A stretch of 64,000 nucleotides of DNA from Colias croceus. Its lineage: Eukaryota > Arthropoda > Insecta > Lepidoptera > Pieridae. The stretch spans positions 1,810,501 through 1,874,500 of the forward strand of contig NC_059556.1 in assembly GCF_905220415.1 (NCBI RefSeq), given 5' to 3'. Below, one piece after another: positions 42,300 to 52,930 of the stretch. A model generated the notes under the pieces. The model was not told the DNA's origin. It was given only the letters and a program-made list of their open reading frames with translations, and searched no databases. Every line of letters starts with the position of its first letter. The first letter of the stretch is position 1. A program made the translations under genes and the position numbers.

Positions 42300-43421
42300 A
42301 TGATCATCGTTGTCATCACTATGGCGCAACGTAATTTCTCTAACACCGAGTATTATGAGATGGTGCGGTGCTACATTTTAAGTGGTGAAAGTTTACGTGG
42401 TGCGCAAAGACTGTACAGTACCGACAGTTTACCGCGGTTGCAACGACAAGGACATAACTCACATGTGCCTGCCAGACGAACAATTTTAGCGGCTAATCAG
42501 AGGTTGTTTGATTATGGGCAGTTTACCACACCAGCCCATGCATCGAGTAGGGGCGGACATACTGCGATAACACCGGCGGTTGAAAGTGCAGTGCTGGAGT
42601 TTTTCGAGCGGGATCCTTGTGCTAGCACGAACGACGCCGCTCGACGCTTTAATGTCAGCCAACACTACGTGTGGAAGCTGTTAAACTCTTCTGGTTTTCA
42701 CCCTTATCGCTACCAAACCGTGCAATCACTACACGGCAACGATGGAACCGCCCGAATACAGTTTTGTCAATGGTTATTGAGACATTTAAATCGTAAAATT
42801 TTGTGGACAGACGAAGCCCTATTTACGCGTGTAGGGCTTTACAACAGCCGAAATGAACATTATTGGGCGCTAAATAATCCACACGTAATCAGAAATAATT
42901 ACCATCAAGTCCGCTTTAGTGTCAATGTCTGGGCTGGCATAATTGGCAACATCATTGTTGGCCCTGTCTTTATTGAAGGACGATTACCAGGTGGTGATTA
43001 TTTAGCAATGTTACGCGGTGTAATTGAGGAATTATTAGAAGATGTGCCACTAGCCTATCTTAGAAATTATTATTATCAACACGACGGCGCTCCGCCTCAT
43101 TACTCAAGTGCAGTGCGTGATTTTTTGAATACAAAATACGGCCACAGGTGGATTGGGCGCGGAGGACCTGTACCATGGCCTCCCAGGTCCCCGGACTTGA
43201 CGCCAATGGACTTTTATTTATGGGGTGAGGTGAAAAGACGTGTTTACGTTGAGGAGGCACAAAGTGTTGAGGACCTCAAAAATAAAATAATTAGTGCATT
43301 CAATGACGTTAAAAGTGAAAACGAGACACTTAATTTGTTAAAAAGACATTTAGGAAAACGTGCTAGACTGTGTATTGAGAGAAACGGACTCCATTTTGAA
43401 CACATTTTAAAATACACTTGA
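42300..43421 (+). CDS. mariner-type transposase (DD41D), apparently intact
   Basis: A single open frame of 373 codons. The real start may be the second ATG at 42321 (MAQRNFSNTEYYEMVRCYIL), where the DUF4817-type helix-turn-helix begins; a second HTH follows (ARRFNVSQHYVWKLLNSSGF). The nuclease has ILWTDEALFTRVGLYNSRNE with Asp171, NYYYQHDGAPPHY with Asp262 and SPDLTPMDFYLWGEVK with Asp304, i.e. 41 residues between the last two. The linker RHRWIGRGGPVPWPPR is typical of the family, the C-terminus KRARLCIERNGLHFEHIL is complete. It cuts and pastes the element at TA sites in the nucleus. No stop or frameshift is present, unlike the three other copies of this family in the window. Confidence 0.9.
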   Translation: MIIVVITMAQRNFSNTEYYEMVRCYILSGESLRGAQRLYSTDSLPRLQRQGHNSHVPARRTILAANQRLFDYGQFTTPAHASSRGGHTAITPAVESAVLEFFERDPCASTNDAARRFNVSQHYVWKLLNSSGFHPYRYQTVQSLHGNDGTARIQFCQWLLRHLNRKILWTDEALFTRVGLYNSRNEHYWALNNPHVIRNNYHQVRFSVNVWAGIIGNIIVGPVFIEGRLPGGDYLAMLRGVIEELLEDVPLAYLRNYYYQHDGAPPHYSSAVRDFLNTKYGHRWIGRGGPVPWPPRSPDLTPMDFYLWGEVKRRVYVEEAQSVEDLKNKIISAFNDVKSENETLNLLKRHLGKRARLCIERNGLHFEHILKYT

Positions 43422-43621
43422 AATTATTATGTCGGGTTGATTAGGTAAGTTTGTTTTGAATTATTGTAAATAGCTGATTCCATTTTTTTAAATACGCCAT
43501 AATAAACACTTCGCATAATTATTTTATATTATGACGGTCCTAAGCCCGTTTAAGTATGAAGGGAAAATTGGAATCTGCTCTCTTACGTAATTATTATTAT
43601 TAACACGAGTGGTTATCACTA

Positions 43622-44091
43622 CAGTAAAAGTTCCTTATTCGCGGGGTATAATGTTCCATATTTTTGTAACGAATGTGAAAGACGAAACAATAAAACACGC
43701 AAAGCGGCTTTTACTATAAACGGAACTACATTTAAAAACTACTTTATTTATTGAGTTATAAGGTTGCTTCCATTCTGTTTATTTACATTCTCAAAAACAT
43801 CAATCGCGGCAAAGGCGGTTTGCGACAAAGGCGGCTTGTGTCAAAGGCCTCGCCGCGGCGATATCATTTAACAACATAATATTATGGACTTTAGGCAAGC
43901 TTGTAATAAGATTTTTACTTTCTTATTAGTCCATTTGACAAGGATATTGGGTTAGATACCTATTGGAATAATTTTATTATGATGTATGTACTTATTAAAT
44001 CCGCGAATAAAAAAAATTTTTAGTCGTGCATTTTTTAATCCGCGAATAGTGAAAACGCGAATAAAGGAAGCGCGAATAAGGAACTTTTACT
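43622..44091. mobile_element. pogo/Tigger-type MITE inside the mariner element
   Basis: CAGTAAAAGTTCCTTATTCG and its complement form the ends, flanked by TA at 43620-43621 and 44092-44093. Subterminal 'TTATTCGCG' words recur three or four times near the right end. CAGTA-type ends and a TA duplication fit the pogo/Tigger group. It is noncoding, 470 bp. Confidence 0.85.
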
Positions 44092-44378
44092 GTACTTAGA
44101 AAGTTAATTGTTACTTATTGATAGTACTAGCGCTAAAAACAATACAACCAAGTTAACGCGGCGTGCGCGCATCGGCGCGCGGCGCGGCTCTTGCGGTTCG
44201 CACGAGCGAGGTCGTTGAACTTATCGCGTGTTTACTATTTAGAAAAATTTTAAGACATTTTCATATGAATGCTATTATTTTATTTTTTTTTATTCGACAA
44301 TAATATTTCAAATGTACCTTTGGTTTAATATCTAGATCTTAATTTTAAATTTTGGCTCGTCATTGAAAACTAACCCTG

Positions 44379-44469
44379 TATGTGGGGTGGATGGGTCAAT
44401 TATTGTCCAAGTACCCAGTCTCAGAAGACTGCTAAACGTGTCCATTTTAAATTAGTATATTCTGTATAA
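44379..44469 (+). pseudogene. piggyBac-like transposase, continuation after the mariner
   Basis: Continues the frame left at 41681 for 30 codons (MWGGWVNYCPSTQSQKTAKR ...) to TAA at 44467. It shows that the mariner inserted cleanly at a TA of the older gene. Confidence 0.6.
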
Positions 44470-44716
44470 TAAAATATTGGTGCGTTTTAGAAATCGAGCC
44501 GTGTCGACCAATCGGCGATGCCGCGCCTGCGCGCGCTTTCGGATAAGTAACGAGTGGAGGAGAGGGGGCATATCGCATTCATTTGTTTATTATTTACTCC
44601 ACGCCCCCAACAAGCTTCTCGCTATTGTATTGTTTTTCAGTCAGTTCCTTGAAGTAATTTAGTGATAACTAGTGACTTATTTGAAGATTTCAATTGTTTT
44701 GTACTTTTACCTCTAG

Positions 44717-45458
44717 CTATGCCGAAACGCATATAGTGGTGCTGGTGACATTGAACAGCATTTGAAGTCCGAAAAACATTAAAATGCAGATCGTGCTGCT
44801 TCTTCCAGTTCTTCAATGTTGAATTTTTTCAAGAATCCAAACGCGCCATCTTCACAGGATTTGGATATTGCCACCGCGGAAAGTGTCTGGGCTTATCACA
44901 CTATACAAAAAATCACAGTTTTCGCTCCACTGATTGTGCGTCGAAATTAACCCAATCCTGTTTTGATCAGAAATTCACATGCGCGCGTACGAAGACAGAA
45001 GCTATTGTAGTAAATGTTTTAGCGTGTACAGCGATCGAGCAAAAGAAGATCTCAATAAGTCCAACTGTATTACAATTTTAAACGACGCTTCAAATCACGG
45101 TAACAAGAAAATATATCCATTCCTCGTGCGTTTTTTTCAACCTTATGAAGGTGTGCAAGTAAAAATTTTAGACCTCCAAGACGAACCAGGTGAAACGTCT
45201 GATATCATTGTCAATTATTTACTGCAAGTATTGACAGAAAAAGTTGTGGCATTTTGTGGCGATAATGCCAATGTCAATTTTGGGGGCGTAGAAAGGCGAG
45301 GAGTTAATAATGTGTTAGCAAAATTAAAATCATCTCTAAAAAAGCCGTTGATAGGTATTGGATGTGGAGCCCATATCATTCACAATGCTATAAAATCTGC
45401 TGCAGACGGTCTACCTTTAGATTATGAAAGCATTATTGTAAAATTACGTTCACTGTGA
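44717..45458 (+). pseudogene. hAT-like transposase with BED finger
   Basis: Peptides in three frames: SGAGDIEQHLKSEKH (end of a BED zinc finger), SSSSSMLNFFKNPNAPSSQD, then TKTEAIVVNVLA and, from 45058, CITILNDASNHGNKKIYPFL, VVAFCGDNANVNFGGVERRG and GIGCGAHIIHNAIKSAADGL. The sequence 'T-D-ASN-x-GN' and 'GDNANVN' hold Asp residues typical of this hAT branch (DUF4371-containing). The distal half and dimerisation domain are missing. Stops near 44737, 44791 and 44951 show decay. Confidence 0.75.
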
Positions 45459-45739
45459 CAAAGTAAAGATTATTAATTTTTTTTATATATTAGTTTAACG
45501 AAGTAAATAAATTTAATATATTTTATATAGGTAATACAGATATCTAAAATGTCAGATTTGGATAAAACTTTTAATGCACTTTAACTTTTGCCAGAATTTG
45601 ATGGTAATGTTAAATAAATTACACAAATTTTATGGCAAAGAGCAAATCATTCAAGTTAATTATAGAGAATATATAGAAAAATAGTTATAGTTTTACGTTC
45701 CCGGTTGTCCTTCCTGCTACCTTTGAATTATTTAAATTA
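45459..45739. other. AT-rich spacer
   Basis: Nothing recognised. Confidence 0.3.
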
Positions 45740-46519
45740 TCCATAGTTCCTAATAAAGATAGTAAAGTCTTAATTCCACCCTATCCTTTTGTGGCAATTC
45801 ACGACGAGGATTTTATGTACATGGAGGCAGAATTCCCGAAGTCTGGCCTAGGGTATCTATGTGAGGACAAGCTGAACCATCATCGATCCAAAAATGACTG
45901 CGTGTATCACCTTATTACCACGCAACGAGTCGTCGCATCTTGTCTCTTCACGCCTGTGGAACTCGGAACGGCCGCACTAGACAAATTAGACGACGCCCAC
46001 TACGTCGTCAGTTTCCCCAAGCCATCAAAAATTCACCTTTCATGCTCGCAAGATTAATATGACGTCATTAAAGGAAGCTACTTAGCCACAATACCCAAAA
46101 ACTGCATTCTTCAAACGGAGGCTTTCAAGATAGTCAATCGAGAGGACCATATCAAAGGACAGATAATGAAAATTGCAAACCTGCCAGATTCCAGCCAATA
46201 TAATACAGATGAAGAAGTTCTGAAGTTGAATTCGATAAATTTGGATAAATTACACGCTAGTAACAGAGCTATATCAATGGAAATGCCTATCAGTACTAAC
46301 AACGGATACGAGATTCTCTATATGCAGCCTTCCATAATACCGATATATGTTATATTAATAATGAGTGCAGTTGCCCTAGTGACATGGTACGTCGTACGGA
46401 GAGTGCATACATCAAAGCCTATTACTACGAGTGTTCATGGTAATCAAAAAGAAGAAATAGAACATCAATCGGCGGAGGGTGAAATTTCAGCGATATTAAC
46501 AAGCCTTGCCCGCCAATAA
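45740..46519 (+). pseudogene. env: Errantivirus-type env (fusion-protein-like), C-terminal remnant
   Basis: This resembles the distal ectodomain, membrane anchor and tail of the env protein of insect gypsy-type retroelements (baculovirus F-like). Visible traits are several Cys in the proximal part, a charged helix region, one hydrophobic anchor of about 20 residues encoded near 46330-46400, two Arg after it, and a short polar cytoplasmic tail ending at 46517. A TAA at 46055-46057 interrupts an otherwise continuous frame, and the proximal half of the gene is absent. A purine-rich tract (CAGGAGGGAGG, 46531-46541) and an LTR-like start follow at once, as expected after env. Inactive remnant. Confidence 0.55.
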
Positions 46520-46541
46520 TCGCTGAACTTCAGGAGGGAGG

Positions 46542-46554
46542 TGTTATGTACCTA
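46542..46554 (+). repeat. LTR start, cut by a pogo element
   Basis: The polypurine tract is followed by TGTTATGTACCTA; the rest of the LTR resumes at 51541. The pogo element uses the TA at 46553-46554 as target. Confidence 0.55.
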
Positions 46555-47857
46555 AGGTCAATGTAGGGAAGTCCGTCTGGAAGGCAAGTCCATCTAACGG
46601 CAATAACTTCCATTTTTGAACGATTATCTTTTTATGGCCCGGTCGGTAAAACAGTGTTACGAAGCTAGTTCGAACTAAGAATCATAGATGTCGCTAACAT
46701 CAATACGTTGAAAGAAATCGGCAGGCCATTTTTTTTCGCGTTTTGTACTCGAAGTTATAGTGTGACGCGTCTTCAAAAAAAAAAAAAAAAGTGGAACAAA
46801 TAATAACTGCGTTAAAAACAACCGACTTCAAACTTGCACTTGCAACATTTACAAATACCTACAGACAAAAATGCTCATAAAATAAAAACTACTGGGCCTA
46901 TCCGAATAAAATTTTTATGGGACCAATTCGACACCATCCCGCATCGAACAAAAAAAGAATCACGTAAATCGGTTCAGAAACCTCGGAGTAATCGGTGTAC
47001 ATACATAAAAAAAAAAAAAATATACCGGCCGAATTGATAACCTCCTCCTTTTTTTTGAAGTCGGTTAAAAACAAAGGAGTTTTAACAGTTTCTGTGATAA
47101 GGTAAGACATTCAGTGATTCATATACATATTTCTGGTAATGAATTCATTAATATCGCTTGGATTTCGTAATTATTACTTGCAACAAATTTCTAACCTCAA
47201 CATGTAATAGTTGGGAAGTCCGTCTAGCGTGCTTGAGGTAAGTCCGTCATATGCCGGTCTTGCCTCGATTGCAGTGATAGTCAACCTTTTCAGCTGCACG
47301 TATCCTTAAATATATTACGCGGGGTAGATTTTTGTACATCGAATCAGATCCACAGTTATGGCCCGATTTTGATAAATTATATTACTATACGATTATTTGT
47401 ATTTGCTAGCTACTACTTAAGAGTAGTCGTCCACTGAAAACTATAATTACGTCACCTATTTATATTGAAGCTGTATTGTCTCCCTGGTTATAAGAAAATA
47501 ATATTGGCAGAAGATGAGGAAGGCTCAGCGGTGGGACTAGCACCGCAAAATAAAAATAAAAAACAAACAAAAATAAATAGACTAAGATAGAAATTCATAA
47601 CTTTGATTGTCATACAAATTTTGAATAGAGTTGTTAGCAAAGCTTTTTCCGGGTTGTGCATATCGCTGAATTTTGGTTTTGCGCATTGATCTTAGCACTT
47701 CAAATTTTTTTTCCTTTTCTAAGACGCCGCACATATTTGATAAAATACTCCATTTGGTGAAAAGCACCAAACCATCGAACCTGTAACTTTTTTATATAAT
47801 TTTATAAAATATAATTATTTTTTTTTTTCAGATATATCACCTACGTCATGAAGTAAG

Positions 47858-48134
47858 ATGCCTGATTTTCTAGATATCGATCGTTTTCTGCAAAGAACCG
47901 ATTTTGAAACGTTAAACCAACAAAAGTGGCCTTGGTTAATAACCCACTTCATACTCGCAAAAAGTTGTTTTAATTGTAGCTACAGACCCGATAGTAGCTT
48001 GCCACGCCATTTCAATATTCAAGCATCGGATATACAAGTTTTATTAGAATTTAAATTTTTCTGGTGTCAGGGCTGTTTCAAATTTGCTATTTACGACCAT
48101 TATCCCAGCGACGAGTGCCAATTTTGCAATAATG
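47858..48134 (+). CDS. Cys-rich frame, possible first exon of the pogo transposase
   Basis: MPDFLDIDRFLQRTDFETLN opens a frame of 93 codons with three CxxC-type pairs: SCFNC, WCQGCF and ECQFC. It ends two codons before a stop if read through. At 48135 there is GTTAGT and at 48174-48175 an AG; splicing there would remove 41 bases and join this frame in phase to the pogo helix-turn-helix at 48178. A 41-base intron is very short, so this is a hypothesis. If not spliced, it is a small separate protein of unknown function. The Cys spacing suggests a zinc-binding knuckle. Confidence 0.45.
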
Positions 48135-48175
48135 GTTAGTAACTATAAAAGAAAGACGGACAAAGCCTCCTATAG

Positions 48176-50664
48176 CCAACTATAAAAGAAAGAAGCTACA
48201 AGCAGCTGTAAGAGCGGTAAAAAATGGGGAGCTAAGTGGCTACAAGGCTTCAAAAGAATATAATATTCCTAGAATGACCATAATGGATCATGTAAACAAT
48301 AGGAGAACAAAATCAAATTCTTTAGGAAGAAACACGGCATTACCGTTGCCTGTAGAAAAAATATTAGCTTCCTGTCTTCATCTTATGGAAAAGCATGGCT
48401 TTGGATTAACTAAAACAGAAATGCTGGAAATGGTGGCAGAATTTGTGAAGAAAAACAAAATATCTATACCATTTAAAAACGGAACACCTGGTAATTCGTG
48501 GTTTACTGCATTCAAAAAGCGACATCATTTATCTGTTAAAAAACCTCAAGCGGTGGAGTACGCGAGAAAGAAAGCCATAAACCCATTTATCGTATACCCC
48601 TATTTCAATTTACTTGACAAAACATTACATGACTTGAATCTTTTAGAAAAACCGTCCGCAATTTGGAATTTAGACGAGACAAGTTTCTCCAAAGACCCAG
48701 AAAAAACTAAAATCGTTGGACTTGAAGGACACGCGGCTACTAGAGTCATTTCATCGCCCGGAAAGGATAATACAACTGTTTTGCTTGGAATTAACGCGCT
48801 TGGAGAAAAAATGCCGCCACTGGTTATTTTTAAAGGCAAGCATATGTGGGACGAATGGACATCTCCAGAAGCTTACCCAGGCACAACTTATGCCGCGACT
48901 AAGAATGGGTGGATGGAAAGCGACGTATTCGAGACGTACTTCAAAAAAGTTTTTATCCCAAATATTGGGGATGAACGTCCAGTTCTGCTCACATACGATG
49001 GCCACGCGACCCATGTGGGGTTAAATATAATCGAAGAGGCTCGCAAAGCCAATAAAACAATATTGAAATTACCAGCGCACACCAGTCACGTTTTGCAACC
49101 GCTTGACGTGGCAGTCATGAAATCATTTAAAGACCGTTGGGATCAACTTCTTGTGAAATGGCAGCGTTTGAATGTTGGAGTCACATTGTCGAAAAAAGAG
49201 TTTGCGAGGCTAATTGGAGAAGTTTGGATACAGATCAACAGTCAAGTTTTAAAGAATGGTTTTCGTAAGACAGGAATTTATCCTTTCAATCCTCAGGCGG
49301 TTGAAGAGAAGCAGTTCGACTCGTTGAAGTTAGAACAATGGAAAAATCTCCAAAAACTTGAGTCCCAAAAGAAGCTTGAACAGATTTCAGAAAGTTCTCA
49401 AAAAGAATGTCCTAATTTTGATGACAAAGTTGAGAACTCTTCTACCAAAAGCGACCCAAAAACTCTTTTTTCATTAGCATTTAATTGCATTTCAAAAGTA
49501 GCGCACACAGCAACTTGTGAAGAGCTTGTCTCCCAGCAGCATTCAGATTCAAATAGTTCTTCTATGATTGATGCTCATGACCTAAACAAACAGGATGAAA
49601 TTGAACTGGAAAATAGAAAACGTTTAAAAAATCAAGTACATGAGGCATACGAATCCAACGATAAAGACGTTTCAAATTCCAAAAGTGATGGTAAGCGGAT
49701 ACAAGTATTAGAGGATAAAATTGTCACTTTTGAAGAACTTCTTTTGATGAAAGTTCAACCTGGAAACAACACAAAACTTAAGCGACAAAGAATGGGACCA
49801 GGAGCAGAAGTCATTACTCATGACGATGTTTTAAGGCGTAAAATGGAAGAAAAATTAAAAAATATTAAGAAAGAACCAAAGGAAATTCAGACAAAAACAC
49901 AAAAAAGTAAAGTGATAATGGAACCCGGTCCATCAGGTTCGATAAAGAAGCCTGCTAGTAAAGAACAAAAACAACAAACAATTAAGTCGAAAAAAGGGAA
50001 AGGCGTTGGTAAAAAGAGTTGTGTCGATGAAAAAGATCGAAAAAAAGCTATAAAAACTAAAAAGAAAAAGCGATATGAAGTAGCTTCAGACGACTCGACA
50101 AGTGTTTCGGATTGCATAAGTGAGTACAGTGATTCCGACATTTGCGACAGTGAACATAGTTTTGAAGAAGATGCGTCAACAACAGAAGAAATGGTAATAT
50201 TGCAAAATGACAAAAGTAAATCACAAATAGTAAAAGAGATACCTGAGAAAGCCTGCAGCAAACTAGTTGAAGAAAGTAAAGAAGTTGAAGAAAATAGTAA
50301 GTTCGAAACAGAAAACTGTGAAAATAGTGGTCATTCAAATAACTTTATTTCAGAAAATGATAAACTAATACAAAAATATAGCATTAATGATATTATTGTA
50401 CTCGTACGATACTTAATTCGGAAAAAATGGACATACTACGTAGGCTATGTAGAAGAACTAAAACCTGGTGACGACGAAATATATTACTCGATAACATTTT
50501 ATAAGACTGTGAAAAAACCATTAAAGTTCATATTAACAAAAAAGAAGGACCATGATGATGAACCGAGCCTATCTATTGTAAAAAAAATTAGTCTTTGTCA
50601 AAATTCAGACAATCCCAAAGAATTTTTACTGTCTAACGATGATGACACTGTCTATTTTTTATAA
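48176..50664 (+). CDS. pogo-superfamily transposase (Tigger/Jerky-like), open
   Basis: The first Met in frame is at 48274, but the pipsqueak HTH begins upstream (RAVKNGELSGYKASKEYNIP, RMTIMDH), so the start lies in an upstream exon. From Met48274 (796 codons): CENP-B-type HTH at about residues 25-95 (SCLHLMEKHGFGLTKTEMLE; FKNGTPGNSWFTAFKKRH). DDE_1 nuclease follows: IWNLDETSFSKDPEKTKIVG with Asp134, VLLTYDGHATHVGL with Asp242, HVLQPLDVAVMKSFKDRW with Asp278 (35 residues between the last two). From about residue 400 comes a Lys/Glu/Ser-rich disordered region with basic clusters, then a folded C-terminus (KYSINDIIVLVRYLIRKKWT ... YYVGYVEEL). No stops or shifts. It likely acts in the nucleus on the repeated GGAAGTCC-containing ends. 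Confidence 0.9.
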
Positions 50665-51540
50665 ATTCGTGATTTTAGCAAGTACTTACGACTGATGTTA
50701 TTATAAGACTTTGTGGGGACTTACGACGTTCGGGTGTTATATACAACGCTTAAGAGAAACAGATCTCGTAGTGATTAAGCAATTTTTTTCATGCGATGTT
50801 AGATTAAGCCAATGTCTTAAACTTTATTTTTGATTTTGTCACTGTACACTTCTTATTTGAAAAATGCATATATGCACAAATGATAATATCATTAGATTAA
50901 GCTAATGTTTAAGTATAAAAAATGCATAAGTATAAAATAGTAAGTACAAATGATTAGATTAAGCCAATGTTCTAAAATTTATTGTTGCTATTTGTTATAT
51001 ATAAGAAATAAAGATTTATTTTTTACATACTATTTTATTTACCAAAAAAAATCGCAATAATTTTATTTTAAGGCAAGTCCGGCATATCTTCGGTTACAGT
51101 GGTCGAATGTTTACAACCACTGTCACTGAAGATATTGAGAGATTGAGAGATTAGACTTGCCTTAAAATAAAATAAAATAAATTATCTTTGAAATGTAAAC
51201 CTTATTCTCAATCGCATAAAACACATATTACAATGCCAGTTTTGCATCACTGCTAGAAACTGTTTCTATACATATTACCTCATAAGTTATGGTTATATTG
51301 CTACTAGACGGACTTACCTCAAACTGCACGGGAAGTCCGTCTACACGCTGAGTTTTAAAAAATATCATATAAATCTAAAGATTATTGCAAATAATATTAT
51401 TTTTAGACCAATATAAGTAAATAAATATATTACCCATAATTTCCGACGACACAAGTTACTTTAGAAAGCGTATCTCGATTCAAAAAGTTTAGTTAAACAT
51501 AATTTTTAGAAAAGTATGCCGGACTTCCCTACATTGACCT

Positions 51541-51779
51541 TACATATAACACGCCTTAATTATTAGAAGATGCATGGGGCCACCCAAGAAGGACTTGCAC
51601 CTGTTAGCAATTGCGACATCGCGCTCACCTGCGATTCCAGAGAGTGTTGCGGCAATCATCACCACCGCGACGCTGCAGCTGCCCCGCCGAGGACAACAAA
51701 CACTCTTAGTTCCAACATCGAACGGGAGGGACGTAGATTAAGTTAGGAATAATTTATAATGTAATTTTTTTACAATAAA
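51541..51779 (+). repeat. LTR remainder of the env-bearing retroelement
   Basis: Continues the LTR begun at 46542 (TACATATAACACGCCTTAAT). It contains a GC-richer segment (51580-51720) and ends with an AATAAA-like ACAATAAA at 51772-51779, where a Lep1-like Helitron is inserted. The true LTR end was not found. Confidence 0.45.
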
Positions 51780-51966
51780 TCCATACTAATATTATAAATG
51801 CGAAAGTAACTCTGTCTGTCTGTCTGTCTGTTACTCAATCACGCCTAAACTACTGAACCAATTTCCATGAAATTTGGTATGGAGATATTTTGATACCCGA
51901 GAAAGGACATAGGCTACATTTTATTACGAAATATGTACCACGGGCGAAGCCGGGGCGAACCTCTAG
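51780..51966 (+). mobile_element. Lep1-like non-autonomous Helitron, copy 2
   Basis: Starts TCCATACTAATATTATAAAT after an A, ends GGGGCGAACCTCTAG before a T. It contains a CTGT microsatellite (51808-51832), known from Lep1-type elements, and the word 'CCACGGGCGAAGCCGGGGCG', shared with copy 1. Confidence 0.8.
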
Positions 51967-52075
51967 TTCGCGGGCCGGTCGATATAATTAGTGGACGCAC
52001 TCCGCGCGCTCGCTTTGCATCGTCAGACATTTGCATTTTAGCGTTTGTCGTGTCATCACACGTTGTTTTTGTAGC

Positions 52076-52930
52076 ATGGACGCGTCAAAACTAATCGCAA
52101 TTGTGCAAGAGTACGAAGAAATATATAATTTAAAAAACCCTTATTATTCTAACCAGCAAAGAAGGGACAATATCTGGGAGGAAATTGGGAACAGATTAAA
52201 TCAAAACGGTAAGTGAATTTTTATTACATTACTTAAACAACTCGCTTTCCAGCCCGAATTCTCCTCAATTGCTAATCTACCGACCCCGCTTCTGAGTTAA
52301 AATAACTTTTGAAGCTATCCCTGACTGATGTTTCCAAAAAGAAGAAGACAAGTGACGACGATAATTTGGTGCAGGTATTAAGGGAAAGTATTGTAATGAG
52401 AGAAGAGCGTGAAAGACAGCAAGAGTCTGATTCAGATAGACTGTTTATACTTTCACTTCTAGATGATTTTAAAAACATCCCGAGACATCGTAAGCTTTCT
52501 ACAAAAATGGAGTTAATTGAAGTTATAAAAAGAGCTCAAATGCAAACTAACGATTCCGAATTTAGTCCGTTTCGCCAACGTAATGTTGATTTTGAACCAT
52601 CGGCCGCCAGATCATATAGACCACAAACATCGTTCAGTGGCGCCAAGGTCAAGGATACTTGACTGAATATGGACTGGAAACCACAAGCAGTGGGCAGTAT
52701 CGCTATGTATACTCGACACACTCGAATAGACCAGAAGCCTCGACCACTGAAGGCCGCTGTGGGTATTCTACGGCTGTTCCAGACAGGCAAGATAATACTG
52801 TTTATACTGATGCGTTATCACCAACTGACACAAATGCAACAGATGTGTCTCAGGGTTCTGAATTACTAGAATTATTTACTACACAGGACAACTTGAACTT
52901 AATTCATTACCATACATGTAAGAAATAAAT
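52076..52930 (+). pseudogene. MADF-BESS protein with an internal deletion
   Basis: Exon 1 (52076-52208): MDASKLIAIVQEYEEIYNLK and RRDNIWEEIGNRLNQN, the first half of a MADF domain, then GTAAGT. The exon for the second half is missing. From 52309: SKKKKTSDDDNLVQVLRESI, then a BESS motif DSDRLFILSLLDDFKNIPRH, KMELIEVIKRAQ. After a shift near 52655 a Tyr/Ser/Thr-rich tail runs to a stop at about 52926. Likely the DNA-binding partner of a lost Harbinger transposase. Confidence 0.7.

Larger units (their letters stand above)
41682..44378 (+). mobile_element. DD41D mariner-type element with about 150-bp inverted ends and TA duplication
   Basis: The ends CAGGGTTAGTTTTCAATGAC and its complement (44359-44378) are flanked by TA at 41680-41681 and 44379-44380. 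Pairing continues for about 150 bp (through ATTAAACCAAAGGTACATT and AATAGCATTCAT) with roughly ten differences. The element is 2697 bp, contains one intact transposase, a palindrome (41838-42156), a GC-rich segment at 42160-42250 and a MITE (43622-44091). The target was a piggyBac pseudogene; removing the element and one TA keeps that reading frame. Confidence 0.95.
46555..51540 (+). mobile_element. pogo-superfamily element, 5 kb, TA duplication
   Basis: The ends AGGTCAATGTAGGGAAGTCC and its complement GGACTTCCCTACATTGACCT are flanked by TA (46553-46554 and 51541-51542). Subterminal motifs GGAAGTCCGTCT / GGCAAGTCC recur several times within about 700 bp of the left end and 500 bp of the right end, including an inverted pair near 51071-51165; these look like transposase binding sites. 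The element carries a 796-codon transposase and an upstream Cys-rich frame. It landed within an LTR. Confidence 0.9.

Noticed and set aside
49887..50338. Two minus-strand open frames inside the pogo gene
   Set aside because: They are shadows of the Lys/Glu/Ser-rich coding region, which yields Leu/Phe/Ser-rich antisense frames.
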